NCBI GenBank assembly: GCA_016720825.1
Contig: JADKJV010000003.1
Location: forward strand, 186,001 to 250,000
Length of the DNA stretch: 64,000 bases
Reading direction: 5' to 3'
From: Chitinophagaceae bacterium
GTDB taxonomy: Bacteria > Bacteroidota > Bacteroidia > Chitinophagales > Chitinophagaceae
Below the pieces are notes generated by a model. The model was not told the origin of the DNA. It made no database searches and saw only the letters and a program-made list of their open reading frames with translations. Position 1 is the stretch's first letter, and each line of letters starts with the position of its first letter. Of the stretch, positions 37,475 through 47,825 are shown piece by piece. The position numbers and the translations under genes were made by a program.

Positions 37475-39946
37475 ATGATCAGAAAATTACTGACAACCCT
37501 GGTAACGGGGCTTATTCCATGCTGCCTTTGGTCGCAGGTAACTGTACCGGTTTATACCGAGTTCAGCAAAGGCGATTCTGTGGAAATTGCATTCAAACTG
37601 ATCACGGGTGAATTACAGAAATCAGCTGCATTTGCTTTCCAGCTGCAATCACCTTCGGCATTTTCCGGCCGCGGCATCGTATTACTGAAAACAAACCAGG
37701 CAAAGCAATACCGGATTGAATTCCCGGATAAACTGAAAACCTTTGGCCCGGAAGGCATCTATATTAAAGGCAACACCCAGTCGGTAACCATCATCGCGAA
37801 CACCGGATTGGGACTCCGGGAAGCTGTTTACAAATACCTTGAACAAACCGGGTTCCGTTATTTTATGCCGGGTGATATCTGGAAAGTGGTTCCTTCCCTT
37901 CAATCGCCTTACAGGAACTATAGTGTACTGACTAAACCGGATTATGAATACCGTGAAATTGCAAACGGCCATGGTTACGGAAACTCAGAAAAACTGGCAA
38001 AGGATTTTAATAGCTGGGCAGAATACAACCAGATGGGCGGTGCATTCAGGGTCGCTACCGGTCACGCATACGAATCTATTGTACAGGATCACGCCGATCT
38101 CTTCAAAGCCCATCCTGAATATTTTGCCAAACCAGTGAAAGCCGGAACACTGCCCAATGAGTTTAAATTCAACGTGGCAAACCGCGACCTGGTGAATTTC
38201 CTCGCGCAGGATGCTGTTAAACGTTTTGAGGCCAATGTGAAATCCGGCTACAGCTCCTGCATGGTTTCCATGGAGCCCAGCGACGGTGGCGGTTACGGAG
38301 ATCTGCCGGAACTCAAACCTTTCGGCGGTCCATCTGACCAGGTTTTTTACCTGACTAATTATGTAGCCCGTGAACTCCGCCGCAAATACCCGGAAGCATG
38401 GGTTGGCGGATATGCATACAACAATCACATGCTGCCTCCGCGGTTCAAACTTGAACCCAATGTATTTGTTGAAATCACCAACGGGTTCAACAGAACACAA
38501 TACACCACAGTTGACCTGCTCAAAATGTGGAAAGCAAAAGCGACTAAAACGGGTATCTATGATTACCTCGGTGTGTTTGAATGGACGTATGATATGCCGG
38601 GGCAGGTTCCTGCTGCCAAACCGGCCATCATGAAAAAAGCATTGCGGGAATATTATGATAATGGTGCCAGGGTATTCCAGGGCGAATCAACCATGGGCTG
38701 GGTAAACCGGGGTCCCGGGCAATACGTGCTCTCAAAACTTTTCTGGAACCTGAATGCTAACACGGATTCCCTGCTTGAAGATTTTTACAACACCGCCTTC
38801 GGGCCTGCAGCACCCCATATCAAAAAATTATACAGCACCTGGGAAAAATATGCATTGAAAGTGCCGCTGGCCAACGACCTGGCCGACTGGATTACATTAG
38901 TAAACAATGCCACCGCTGTTACCCGTGTTCCGGCTATCCAGGCCCGTATTGATGCCATCAAAAAATACCTCATCTACCTGGTGTGGTATACTGAACTGAA
39001 ACAGGCACCCACCATGGATAACCTCATGCGGATTATGCGATATGCATACCGTTCTTATGATGATGCCCAGTTTGCCACATTGCCAATCCTGGCATCCCTG
39101 CCTTTTTATTCCGGGCATCCCGGTATCGGATGGTATGACAAAGACCAGCCCTGGCGTGCAGATAAACGCCCCTATACAAACAGTGACCTGCAGGATGATT
39201 ATAATAAAATACAACAGACCGTAAAGAAATCAGCCGGTGTTATTTATTATTCTGCCGATGCCCCATACGTTGCACTTCAGGATATTTATAAAATTCCGGC
39301 TAAGCCATACAGTACAACGCCACACAGTTCCTGGTATAATACAGAGTATATTTTCCAGATCGGCAAGAAACAGGCTGACAATTACTTTGAGATCAAAAGC
39401 GATTTTATCACGCCACCCCCGAATGAACGCCCGGTGAAGATTACCGTTTACCAGGCGAAGGCGGTACAGAGCGGACAGGATGAAATGCCCGTAACCGTGT
39501 TTTACCAGTCAGTGAAAAATAAGATTGAAAGACTCAGCCTCGCGTCATTGGCTCCCGGCGACTACCGCCTCAAAGTGGAAGACCAGGGGAAAATGTTTTC
39601 ACTCAGTTTTTCACCAGCGGTTAATCACAGTATGATTGCCAGCATGGAGAAAGGGGTTACGCTTACCTCATTGTTGTCGCTTAACACTTTCTATTTTTAT
39701 GTACCGCCAGGCGTTACTGTTTTCCAAATCGCCAAGTCAAACGGATTTATGCTCCAGTCCCCTTCGGGAAGAGTGATCAATAAAACGACTATAACAGAGG
39801 AAACTTTTGCAGTGAATGTCCAGGGTGGGGAATCAGGAATCTGGACCATCAGCAACCAGGGTGGATTCCTGGCGCTGAATGGCATTCCGCCATTCCTGGG
39901 TGATCATCCCTCCACGATGCTGGTGCCCTCGTATCTCAAAAAATAA
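37475..39946 (+). CDS. Secreted DUF4838-domain protein (glycoside-hydrolase-like)
   Basis: 823 residues starting with a signal peptide (MIRKLLTTLVTGLIPCCLWSQ); ATG 37475 is preferred to an in-frame TTG at 37466. The N-terminal part resembles the alpha-glucuronidase-type accessory domain (LREAVYKYLEQTGFRYFMPGDIWKV). The central DUF4838 region includes SMEPSDGGGYGDLPE and EWTYDMPGQVP with candidate acidic residues. The C-terminal ~250 residues look beta-rich. Its place inside an exopolysaccharide operon suggests polymer trimming or degradation; the activity is not established for the family. Confidence 0.8.
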   Translation: MIRKLLTTLVTGLIPCCLWSQVTVPVYTEFSKGDSVEIAFKLITGELQKSAAFAFQLQSPSAFSGRGIVLLKTNQAKQYRIEFPDKLKTFGPEGIYIKGNTQSVTIIANTGLGLREAVYKYLEQTGFRYFMPGDIWKVVPSLQSPYRNYSVLTKPDYEYREIANGHGYGNSEKLAKDFNSWAEYNQMGGAFRVATGHAYESIVQDHADLFKAHPEYFAKPVKAGTLPNEFKFNVANRDLVNFLAQDAVKRFEANVKSGYSSCMVSMEPSDGGGYGDLPELKPFGGPSDQVFYLTNYVARELRRKYPEAWVGGYAYNNHMLPPRFKLEPNVFVEITNGFNRTQYTTVDLLKMWKAKATKTGIYDYLGVFEWTYDMPGQVPAAKPAIMKKALREYYDNGARVFQGESTMGWVNRGPGQYVLSKLFWNLNANTDSLLEDFYNTAFGPAAPHIKKLYSTWEKYALKVPLANDLADWITLVNNATAVTRVPAIQARIDAIKKYLIYLVWYTELKQAPTMDNLMRIMRYAYRSYDDAQFATLPILASLPFYSGHPGIGWYDKDQPWRADKRPYTNSDLQDDYNKIQQTVKKSAGVIYYSADAPYVALQDIYKIPAKPYSTTPHSSWYNTEYIFQIGKKQADNYFEIKSDFITPPPNERPVKITVYQAKAVQSGQDEMPVTVFYQSVKNKIERLSLASLAPGDYRLKVEDQGKMFSLSFSPAVNHSMIASMEKGVTLTSLLSLNTFYFYVPPGVTVFQIAKSNGFMLQSPSGRVINKTTITEETFAVNVQGGESGIWTISNQGGFLALNGIPPFLGDHPSTMLVPSYLKK

Positions 39947-39964
39947 ATAAGGACTTCCCCGCCT

Positions 39965-39972
39965 TATATTTG
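39965..39972 (+). promoter_or_regulatory. Internal -7 promoter element upstream of the methyltransferase
   Basis: TATATTTG is an exact TAnnTTTG match, 13 bp before the ATG at 39985. No clear -33 box is seen. May give internal transcription of the second half of the locus. Confidence 0.4.
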
Positions 39973-39984
39973 CAAATAATATCA

Positions 39985-40956
39985 ATGGTTCATTTAATTA
40001 ACCCATTCAACGGCTCACCGCTGGTTAAAGACGGTGATCGTTATCTCGATCAGGCCGGTAGCAGTTTCCCCATCATCAGGGGTGTTCCGCGTTTTGTAAC
40101 GGAGAGCAACTATACCGACAGCTTCGGCTTTCAGTGGAATAAGTTTCAAAAAACCCAGATCGACAAAGAGTCACCGGATCAGCTTGGCTACAGCAAAGAG
40201 CGTTTTTTCACAGTAACAGGCTGGGATAAAGAAGATCTCAGCGGAAAAGACATGCTCGAAGCAGGCAGCGGCGCCGGACGGTTTTCCCAGATCGTACTGG
40301 ATTTCACCAAAGCCAATCTCTACAGCATTGACTATTCAGATGCGGTATCCGCCAATTTCAGGAATAACGGGCATCATGGTGACCGGTTTAACCTGTTCCA
40401 GGCCAGTATCTATGATATGCCTTTCCCGGATAAATCATTTGATAAAGTATTTTGTTTAGGTGTACTCCAGCATACTCCTGATTTCAAAAAATCAGTAAAA
40501 GCGCTGATTGATAAAGCCAAACCCGGTGCAGAGATTGTGGTGGATTTTTACCCGATTAAAGGCTGGTGGACCAAGATCCACGCTAAATATATTTTCAGGC
40601 CCATCACCAAACGCTGGTCGCATGAAAAACTGCTCCGCCGCATTGAGAAAAATGCAGGCTGGATGATGAAACTGTATAAGTTCAACCAGAAAATAGGTCT
40701 CGGACGTGTATTCAACCGTTTTATTCCAATCGTGGATATCACCGGCACACTTCCGCCAAACCTGAGTAAAAAAGAACTCAAAGAGTGGGTTATTCTCGAC
40801 ACCTTTGATATGTTCTCCCCGGAGCATGATCATCCGCAGCGGATTTCCACTGTGAAGAAATGGTTTGAAGAAGCCGGGGCAAAAGTGACTTTCGCGGACT
40901 TTATCATATTTGGAAACAATTATTCTTCGGCAATCGTAAAAGGCATTAAGCAGTAA
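39985..40956 (+). CDS. Class I SAM-dependent methyltransferase
   Basis: 323 residues. The first ~45 residues resemble a Trm112-like segment (FNGSPLVKDGDRYLDQAGSSFPIIRGVPRFV). The SAM-binding motif is LEAGSGAGRFSQ, with the post-II motif at FCLGVLQHTPDF. ATG 39985 is favoured over an in-frame TTG at 39970 that lies inside the promoter box. The next gene starts 1 bp after the stop. Substrate unknown, probably a sugar of the polysaccharide. Confidence 0.85.
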   Translation: MVHLINPFNGSPLVKDGDRYLDQAGSSFPIIRGVPRFVTESNYTDSFGFQWNKFQKTQIDKESPDQLGYSKERFFTVTGWDKEDLSGKDMLEAGSGAGRFSQIVLDFTKANLYSIDYSDAVSANFRNNGHHGDRFNLFQASIYDMPFPDKSFDKVFCLGVLQHTPDFKKSVKALIDKAKPGAEIVVDFYPIKGWWTKIHAKYIFRPITKRWSHEKLLRRIEKNAGWMMKLYKFNQKIGLGRVFNRFIPIVDITGTLPPNLSKKELKEWVILDTFDMFSPEHDHPQRISTVKKWFEEAGAKVTFADFIIFGNNYSSAIVKGIKQ

Positions 40957-40957
40957 T

Positions 40958-42792
40958 ATGTGTGGTATTGCAGGATTTGTTTCGAAGAAATTTAACCGGC
41001 AGCAGCTGCAGCTGATGACAGATGCCCTGCAACACCGCGGGCCTGATGCAGATGGCTTTTTCCATGATGAAAATACCGGAACCGGTCTCGGCCACAGGCG
41101 TCTGAGCATTATTGACCTGTCAGCCGCAGCCAACCAGCCCTTCTATTCTGCCGATGGCCGTTATGTAATGATCTATAACGGCGAAGTGTATAATTTCAGG
41201 GAACTCGAATCCAAATACGGCATCAAGCCGCGTACACATTCTGATACCGAAATCATTCTTGAAATTTTTGCCAAAGCCGGTCCTGAATCATTCTGTGACC
41301 TGAATGGCATGTTTGCCCTCGTCATTTATGATAAAGTGACTGAAAAACTTTTCATGACCCGCGACCGGGCTGGTATTAAACCTTTTTTTACTGGTATTCA
41401 GAAGGTGAGTTTGCTTTTGCCAGCGAACTGAAATCCATCATCACCCTGCCCATAAAAAGGGAAGTAAACCGTGAAGCGGTTACTAACTTTCTCTATTTGG
41501 GATATGTTCCCGGTGAGGATACCATCTATAAAGACTGCCATAAATTACCGCCCGGCCAGTATGCCGTACTGGATAATGGCCGGCTGGATATATTTTCTTA
41601 CTGGTCACTCGAAGATGAAATTGACCCGGCTGTATTCAGCGATGAAAAAGAAGCAAAGAAAAAACTGAAGAGCCTTCTTTTCAGCAGCGTTGAATACTGC
41701 ATGATCAGCGATGTGCCGCTGGGTGTATTCCTGAGCGGGGGCGTGGACTCCAGTACAGTGGCAGCTATTGCACGAAATGTAACGGGTACTCCGGTGCAGA
41801 CTTTCTCCATCGGATTCAACGAAGAAAAATACAATGAAACCGCTTTTGCCTCACAAGTGGCAAAACATATCGGTTCCAATCATCATGAATTTACGGTTAC
41901 CGAACAGGATGCCCTCCAGCTGGTTGACAGCCTGACCAGTATTTATGATGAGCCCTATGCGGATACTTCAGCAATACCAACACTGATGGTATCCCAGCTG
42001 GCCCGCAAGCATGTTACCGTTGCACTGTCTGGCGACGGCGGTGATGAGCTTTTCATGGGCTACGGTTTTTATTACTGGGCAAAAAAACTGGATAATCCTT
42101 TCCTCAAAGCATTCCGCAGGCCTATCGCAAAAGGATTGTTTATGCTGGGCAACAGCAGGATGAAGCGAGGCAGCAAACTATTTGATTATCCCGGAACAGA
42201 AAGAAAGAAGAGCCATATATTTTCACAGGAGCAATACCTGTTCACTGAAAAAGAAATCAGTGAAATGCTGGTGGAACCTGCGGGTATTACCCTGGATGAA
42301 ACCCTGGAAAACCCGAAGCGGGAACTCAGCATCATGGAAGCGCAGAGTTTTTTCGACATCAAAAATTACCTGCCGGAAGAACTGCTGGTGAAAACGGACC
42401 GGGCTTCGATGCACCATTCGCTGGAAGTACGGGTGCCTTTCCTCGATCACAGGCTGATTGAATTTGCCATCAATCTGGATGAATCACTGAAAGTAAGAGG
42501 GAAAGTGACCAAATACCTGCTCCGGGAAGTGTTATATGATTTAGTGCCAAAGAAAATACTGGACAGGCCTAAATGGGGATTTGCTGTTCCCATGAACCTG
42601 TGGATGAAAAATGAACTGAATTACCTGCTCGATAAATTTTTATCAGAACAAATTATCAGGGAGGTTAACCTGGTGCGATATGAATATGTGAAGGAGCTCC
42701 TCCGTTTGTTTAAAGCAGGGAATGATTACCTGTACAACAGAATCTGGGCCCTGGTGTTACTGCATAAATGGTATAAAGAGAAAATGCCTTGA
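40958..42792 (+). CDS. Asparagine synthase-like glutamine amidotransferase (copy 1, one-base frameshift)
   Basis: 611 residues once repaired, the same length as the second copy at 51.2 kb. Nucleophile Cys2 (MCGIAGF), class II amidotransferase domain (HRGPDADGFF, YNGEVYN), then the ATP-pyrophosphatase synthetase domain (LSGGVDSSTVAAIA, LSGDGGDELFMGY). The break is in the T7 run at 41383-41389: one extra T gives KPFFYWYSEGEFAFASELKS. Such AsnB-like enzymes in surface-polysaccharide loci amidate uronic acids, which is a plausible role here. Probable sequencing error. Confidence 0.88.
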
Positions 42793-44012
42793 AGAAAATC
42801 CTGTACATTTCTTATGATGGAATGACTGACCCGCTGGGACAGTCGCAGATTATTCCTTACCTGCAGGGCTTAAGCCGGTTCGGGTATAAGTTTACTATAC
42901 TCAGTTTTGAAAAACCGGCCCGGTTTGCCAAACTGGAAAAACAGATTCACGGCCTTCTCGATCCGTACGGCATTGAATGGGTACATTATCCATTCAGTAC
43001 CCGTCCCCCGGTACTTTCCAAGATGTATGATATGATCAGGCTGAAGAAAGCCGCAATCAGGCTGCAAAAAGAAAAGCAGTTTGATATGACCCATTGCCGG
43101 GGTTATATCGGTGCCAGTATCGGGCTTGCACTGAAAAAGAAAAGTGGCGTGAAATTCTTTTTTGACATGCGCGGCTTCTGGGCCGATGAAAAAAAAGATG
43201 CAGGGGCATGGAATGTGAAGAACCCGCTTTTCCGCCAGGTATATAAACATTACAAAAAACAGGAAAAGCAATACCAGCTGCAGGCTGATTTTATCATTTC
43301 CCTCACCGATGCCGGGAAAAAAGAAATGGAAAAATGGCCGGGCTATGATCCTTCAGTTCCGGTGGATGTGATTCCCTGCTGTGCAGATATGAGTCATTTC
43401 ACACTTACTTCCCCGGAAAAAAAGAAAAACAGCCGCGAATTACTGGGTTTGCCGCAGGACAAACTGGTGATCAGTTATCTCGGCTCGGTTGGTTCCTGGT
43501 ACATGCTGGATGAAATGCTGCAGTTGTTCCGCATGATCCGTGACCGGAATCCCGGCGCCGTTTTCCTCTTTATTACCCCTTCTGAACCGGATTATATATT
43601 TTTAAGGGCAGAAGCCGCTGGTTTGAACAGGAATGAACTGGTGATCCGCGAAGCAGGAAGACAGGAAGTGCCGGTATTTGTTGCAGCATCTGATGTCAAT
43701 ATTTCATTTATCAAACCTGTGTATTCCAAATTGTCGAGTTCACCCACTAAACTGGGTGAAGTACTTGCCATGGGAATTCCGGTTATTTCCAATAGCGGAG
43801 TAGGAGATGTGGAAGAGATTGTAAAAAAAACCGGCGGGGGCATAGCGATCCGTGATTTTTCAACTGCGAGCCTGCAGGCAGCAGCAGAAAGTATTCCTGC
43901 ACTGCTGCAATTATCGCCGGCAGCCATCCGGGAAGCGGCTACCGGTATTTACGACCTTGGCCGGGGTGTTGAGAAATACCACCAGGCTTACCTGAAAGTG
44001 TTGGGAGAATGA
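42789..44012 (+). CDS. Glycosyltransferase family 4
   Basis: 407 residues, GT-B fold. N-terminal ILYISYDGMTDPLGQSQIIPYL is a common opening for GT4 enzymes of polysaccharide loci; the C-terminal donor site includes SSPTKLGEVLAMGIPVISNSGVGDVEEI. The start is TTG at 42789, overlapping the asparagine-synthase stop by 4 bp (TTGA), so translation is coupled. Confidence 0.88.
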   Translation: MKKILYISYDGMTDPLGQSQIIPYLQGLSRFGYKFTILSFEKPARFAKLEKQIHGLLDPYGIEWVHYPFSTRPPVLSKMYDMIRLKKAAIRLQKEKQFDMTHCRGYIGASIGLALKKKSGVKFFFDMRGFWADEKKDAGAWNVKNPLFRQVYKHYKKQEKQYQLQADFIISLTDAGKKEMEKWPGYDPSVPVDVIPCCADMSHFTLTSPEKKKNSRELLGLPQDKLVISYLGSVGSWYMLDEMLQLFRMIRDRNPGAVFLFITPSEPDYIFLRAEAAGLNRNELVIREAGRQEVPVFVAASDVNISFIKPVYSKLSSSPTKLGEVLAMGIPVISNSGVGDVEEIVKKTGGGIAIRDFSTASLQAAAESIPALLQLSPAAIREAATGIYDLGRGVEKYHQAYLKVLGE

Positions 44013-44051
44013 ATCATTTGAGCGAAAGCTGACTGACATAAACATAAAAAA

Positions 44052-45272
44052 ATGATCAACGTAGTATCATTCAACGGTGGCCGTGGTGCCAGAAACCTCT
44101 TTACCAGTTTCCTGGAAATTGAAGGTGTTCATATCACATCAATCGTAAACGCATACGATGATGGCAAATCAACAGGCAATGTGCGGAATTTCTTCCGCAT
44201 GCTTGGTCCCAGCGATATCCGCAAAGTACAGGAAGTGATGGTGCCAACATCCCTGACCGATTATAAGCAGGTGATGCACCTCTATAATTACCGCTATCCC
44301 TATTCGGATCATGACCGCATCTTAAGTGAACTGACGGCTTTCGCCAATGGCAGCACCAATGATCTGACCGGTGTGGTGGTGAGCGACCATGTAATACTGG
44401 AAGCACTGCGCACCCTGGTACAGCACCTGGTGAAAGGCATTCAACTGATTGAAAAAGCAGAAGGCAAGCAGCTCAGTTTTGAAGACTGCAGCATCATGAA
44501 CCTGATTTATGCAGGCGCTTACCTGTTCTGTGCCGGTGACTTTGAAGATGCGACGATCTTTATAGACAAGCTGTTTAAACTGCGTGGCACCGTGCTGCCC
44601 ACTAATAATGAAGACAAGAAACTGGTAGCTATCCGTGAAGATGGTACCATCCTGTATTCTGAAGCGGAAATCGTAGAGCTGCGTTCCAATTCACGCATTA
44701 AAAAGATTTACCTGCTCGACCAGTATCCTGACCGCAAAGTGGTTGCCAAAATGAGCATTCCGGAAGTGGAACAGTATTTTGAAATCATGAACCGCCAGGT
44801 AACAATTACCAGCAAAGTGGAAAGAAGTATCAGGGATGCGGATATTATTATTTATTCGCCGGGTACACAGCATTCATCATTATATCCCAGCTATATTTCG
44901 AAAGGCCTCACCGAATCTATCGTTTCCAATAAAAAAGCCTTTAAAGTGTTTGTGACAAACATCGGTGAGGATTATGAAACACCGAGTTATACATCAGAAG
45001 ATTTCATCAATGGCGCCCTGCGTTATCTTCGCATGGGTACCCGCCATACGGTGGCTCCCAATGACCTGATCAGTGTGGCATTGGTGAATAACAGTTTTTC
45101 CAATAAAGAACTGGAAAAATATGTGAAATTCACACAGGCTGAACTTGACAAAATCGGTTGCGGAATCCTGGTGGATGCCTTTGAAGACCCGAAGAACCCG
45201 GGTAAACACGACGGCAAACACCTGGCTACCTATATCATGGAAAAATATTACCAGCAGTTTAAACAATCCTGA
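44052..45272 (+). CDS. CofD/YvcK-superfamily protein in the polysaccharide locus
   Basis: 406 residues. The N-terminal pattern matches the CofD/YvcK fold: VSFNGGRGARNLF for the glycine loop (YvcK has GGGTGLS), NAYDDGKSTGNVR for the VADDGGSSG element, and GPSDIRK for PPGDIR. The later DADIIIYSPGTQHSSLYPSYI corresponds to the GPGSLYTS region. CofD transfers a phospholactyl or PEP group in F420 synthesis; YvcK binds UDP-HexNAc. The divergent glycine loop leaves the function open. Neighbours are a methyltransferase, a HAD phosphatase and a nucleotidyltransferase. Confidence 0.8.
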   Translation: MINVVSFNGGRGARNLFTSFLEIEGVHITSIVNAYDDGKSTGNVRNFFRMLGPSDIRKVQEVMVPTSLTDYKQVMHLYNYRYPYSDHDRILSELTAFANGSTNDLTGVVVSDHVILEALRTLVQHLVKGIQLIEKAEGKQLSFEDCSIMNLIYAGAYLFCAGDFEDATIFIDKLFKLRGTVLPTNNEDKKLVAIREDGTILYSEAEIVELRSNSRIKKIYLLDQYPDRKVVAKMSIPEVEQYFEIMNRQVTITSKVERSIRDADIIIYSPGTQHSSLYPSYISKGLTESIVSNKKAFKVFVTNIGEDYETPSYTSEDFINGALRYLRMGTRHTVAPNDLISVALVNNSFSNKELEKYVKFTQAELDKIGCGILVDAFEDPKNPGKHDGKHLATYIMEKYYQQFKQS

Positions 45273-45294
45273 TTAGTAAAACATCAATCAACGT

Positions 45295-46221
45295 ATGATA
45301 CCTGACAAAAAATATATTTTCGAACACAATGAATATTGTGAGATGTGCGGCGACAAAACCGAGAACCATAAAATCCTCGGTCAAAGGCTTAACCAGTCGC
45401 AGGGATTCCGGCCTAAAAAGAAAACAGGCATTACTGTTTCTGTAAAAAAATGCAGGAACTGTGGTCTGTTATACAGCTACCCGATGCCAATCCCGTTCAG
45501 CATCCAGGACCACTATGGTATTGATCCGGAAGAATACAGCTGGAAAGAAGATTATTATGTAGACGATCCCGATTATTATTCCACGCAGATTAATACAGTA
45601 AAAAAATTACTGCCTGAAAAATCAACCGGCATGAAAGCACTGGATGTGGGTGCCGGCCTTGGTAAAGCCCTTAAAGCTATGCAGCGCGCCGGTTTTGATG
45701 TGTTTGGTATTGAGCCTTCTCCCAATTTCCGCACACGTGCCATTGAATGGCTGAAAATCCCGGAAGACCAGATCAGGCTTGCTACAGCTGAAGAAGCTGT
45801 TTTCCCTGATAATCATTTTGACTTCATTACTTACGGAGCTGTATATGAACACCTGTATCACCCGGCTGCTGTGCTGGAACGTTCTGTGAAATGGCTGAAG
45901 CCCGGTGGTATTATACATATTGAAGTGCCCAATGCGGAAAACCTGGTGGGTAAACTGATCAACCGGTATTACCGTCTGCGTGGTACGAATTATGTAACGA
46001 GTTTATCACCCATGCATGCGCCCTTCCATTTGTACGAATACACGGTGAAATCTTTTGAGGAAGTCTGCAAAAAACTGAACCTCGAACTGGTAGAGAAAAA
46101 ATTTGATGTGTGCAGTATTTTCCATTTCCCGGGGATTATGAAACCCTTTATGCGGAAATATATGGAATGGACCAATACAGGCATGCAGCTGACCGTATAC
46201 CTGCGTAAACCCCTCAACTGA
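45295..46221 (+). CDS. SAM methyltransferase with N-terminal zinc ribbon
   Basis: 308 residues. Two Cys-x2-Cys pairs (CEMC, CRNC) in the first 65 residues form a zinc ribbon seen in methyltransferases of sugar-modification loci. The SAM loop is ALDVGAGLGKALKAM, followed by DFITYGAVYEHLYHP. The C-terminal half resembles a C-methyltransferase-like helical region. It lies 22 bp after the CofD-like gene. Confidence 0.85.
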   Translation: MIPDKKYIFEHNEYCEMCGDKTENHKILGQRLNQSQGFRPKKKTGITVSVKKCRNCGLLYSYPMPIPFSIQDHYGIDPEEYSWKEDYYVDDPDYYSTQINTVKKLLPEKSTGMKALDVGAGLGKALKAMQRAGFDVFGIEPSPNFRTRAIEWLKIPEDQIRLATAEEAVFPDNHFDFITYGAVYEHLYHPAAVLERSVKWLKPGGIIHIEVPNAENLVGKLINRYYRLRGTNYVTSLSPMHAPFHLYEYTVKSFEEVCKKLNLELVEKKFDVCSIFHFPGIMKPFMRKYMEWTNTGMQLTVYLRKPLN

Positions 46222-46249
46222 GTCCGGAAAATAATTTGGTGCCAAATCC

Positions 46250-46927
46250 ATGAGTACACCGGTTACGGAAAATTTGTTTGCAGGCAGGGAAGCTATCATC
46301 TTTGATTTTGATGGAACCATTGCTGATACATTTACCCTGCATGAAACCGCTTTCCAGCAGGCGCTGAAAGACTATCCGCTGGAATTCAGTTACAGCGACT
46401 ATACCGGTATGTCAACCGGCCGCGCAATCCGGATGATATTCGAAGCAAATGACCAGCATCCGGGCGAGGAAGATCTGACTATCCTGGTAGCCCGGAAAAG
46501 ACAACTCGCAAACCAGTTATACCAGTCATACATCCGTTTCATGCCCGGCGCCAGGGAATTTATTGTTGCGGCGCATGACAGGGGTTTGAAATTATTTATT
46601 GGCAGTTCGGGTTCAGCCATGAACATCGGTACCGGTGTGGAAGCCCTGGGCATCGGGCATTATTTTTCCGGTGTAATCACGGCTGATGATGTTACCCGAG
46701 CCAAACCCGACCCCGAAATATTCCAGGTGATCCTGCAACGCTATTCCATAGATCCTTCCACCGCACTGGTGATTGAAGATGCGCCTTCCGGTATCCGTGC
46801 CGCGGCGGCAGCAGGTATTGATGTGATTTGTGTGGATCCTTTTACAGACCTCGACAATGGCTATCCCGTAATGGTATGCAAAGCGGGTTTTGGTGAATTA
46901 ATAAATTTGATCGGTCATGCCCGATAA
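46250..46927 (+). CDS. HAD-superfamily phosphatase (beta-phosphoglucomutase-like)
   Basis: 225 residues. Motif I DFDGTIADT (nucleophile Asp), motif II IGSSGS, motif III KPDPEIF, motif IV VIEDAPSGIRAA. A helical cap domain lies between motifs I and II. Could act as a sugar-phosphate phosphatase or phosphomutase. Its end overlaps the next gene by 11 bp, so it is coupled to a glycosyltransferase. Confidence 0.88.
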   Translation: MSTPVTENLFAGREAIIFDFDGTIADTFTLHETAFQQALKDYPLEFSYSDYTGMSTGRAIRMIFEANDQHPGEEDLTILVARKRQLANQLYQSYIRFMPGAREFIVAAHDRGLKLFIGSSGSAMNIGTGVEALGIGHYFSGVITADDVTRAKPDPEIFQVILQRYSIDPSTALVIEDAPSGIRAAAAAGIDVICVDPFTDLDNGYPVMVCKAGFGELINLIGHAR

Positions 46928-47825
46928 TCAGTATCCTAAAGTCCTTGCAATTGTAGTTACGTATAACCGGCTGGAACTTTTACAGCGTTGTGTAAAATAC
47001 CTGCAGGAGCAAACCGTAAAGCCGCATATACTCATTATTAATAACAGTTCACCCGACGGAACGGAAAACTGGCTGAAAGAAAACCAGATTGATCATATTA
47101 CCCAGCCTAACACCGGTTCTGCCGGCGGGTGGCAAAGAGGTATGAGTGAGGGATGGTCGCGCCAGTTTGATTATGTATGGATGATGGACGATGACGGATA
47201 CCCTGACCCCCGCGCCCTGGAAACATTGCTGGGCCATACCGGTGATGATGTGGTTTGTGTTTCATCACTCGTTGTTAAGGAAAATGCACCGGATGAACTG
47301 GTGTTTGGCCTCCCCAAAATCAATAAAAGAGGCGGCTCCGTTATTTTTTCTTTCAAAAGAAAGTATAACAAGCTTTCCGAATTCCCGGCCGGAACTATAA
47401 AATATCCGCACCTGCATCCGTTCAACGGGACTTTAATCAGCCTGAAGCTGGCTCAGAAAGTGGGAGAGGTAGACACTTCATTTTTTATGTACGGCGATGA
47501 AATGGATTATTTCTACCGGATGAAAAAAATGGCCAAAGTATTTACCATTTTACCGGCGCTGCACTTCCATCCCGATGTTAGCCAGCGGAGCATCGAAAAG
47601 AAAAAAGTATATTATTTTATCAGGAATACTATTATCCTCAATCATGCACACCTGGATAAAGCCTTTTTGAGGGATATCCTGACCGTGCTGGTGGCCATGT
47701 ACCGGATTATGCGCCGGAATGGATTCCTGCAGTTCCTGAGTTATTTTTTCGGGCGGAATGCAAAATATTTTTACCCGGCCATAACTGACGGTTATAAAAA
47801 GAAAAAAGGAAAGCGGTTTGAATAA
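46917..47825 (+). CDS. Glycosyltransferase family 2
   Basis: 302 residues of GT-A fold. VVTYNRLELLQRCV at the N-terminus, QPNTGSAGGWQRGM and the metal-binding MMDDDGYPDP follow, with a basic C-terminal tail. It resembles galactofuranosyl or rhamnosyl transferases of GlfT/WbbL type, but the donor is not determinable. The start overlaps the HAD gene by 11 bp and the end overlaps the nucleotidyltransferase gene by 8 bp. Confidence 0.88.
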   Translation: MPDNQYPKVLAIVVTYNRLELLQRCVKYLQEQTVKPHILIINNSSPDGTENWLKENQIDHITQPNTGSAGGWQRGMSEGWSRQFDYVWMMDDDGYPDPRALETLLGHTGDDVVCVSSLVVKENAPDELVFGLPKINKRGGSVIFSFKRKYNKLSEFPAGTIKYPHLHPFNGTLISLKLAQKVGEVDTSFFMYGDEMDYFYRMKKMAKVFTILPALHFHPDVSQRSIEKKKVYYFIRNTIILNHAHLDKAFLRDILTVLVAMYRIMRRNGFLQFLSYFFGRNAKYFYPAITDGYKKKKGKRFE

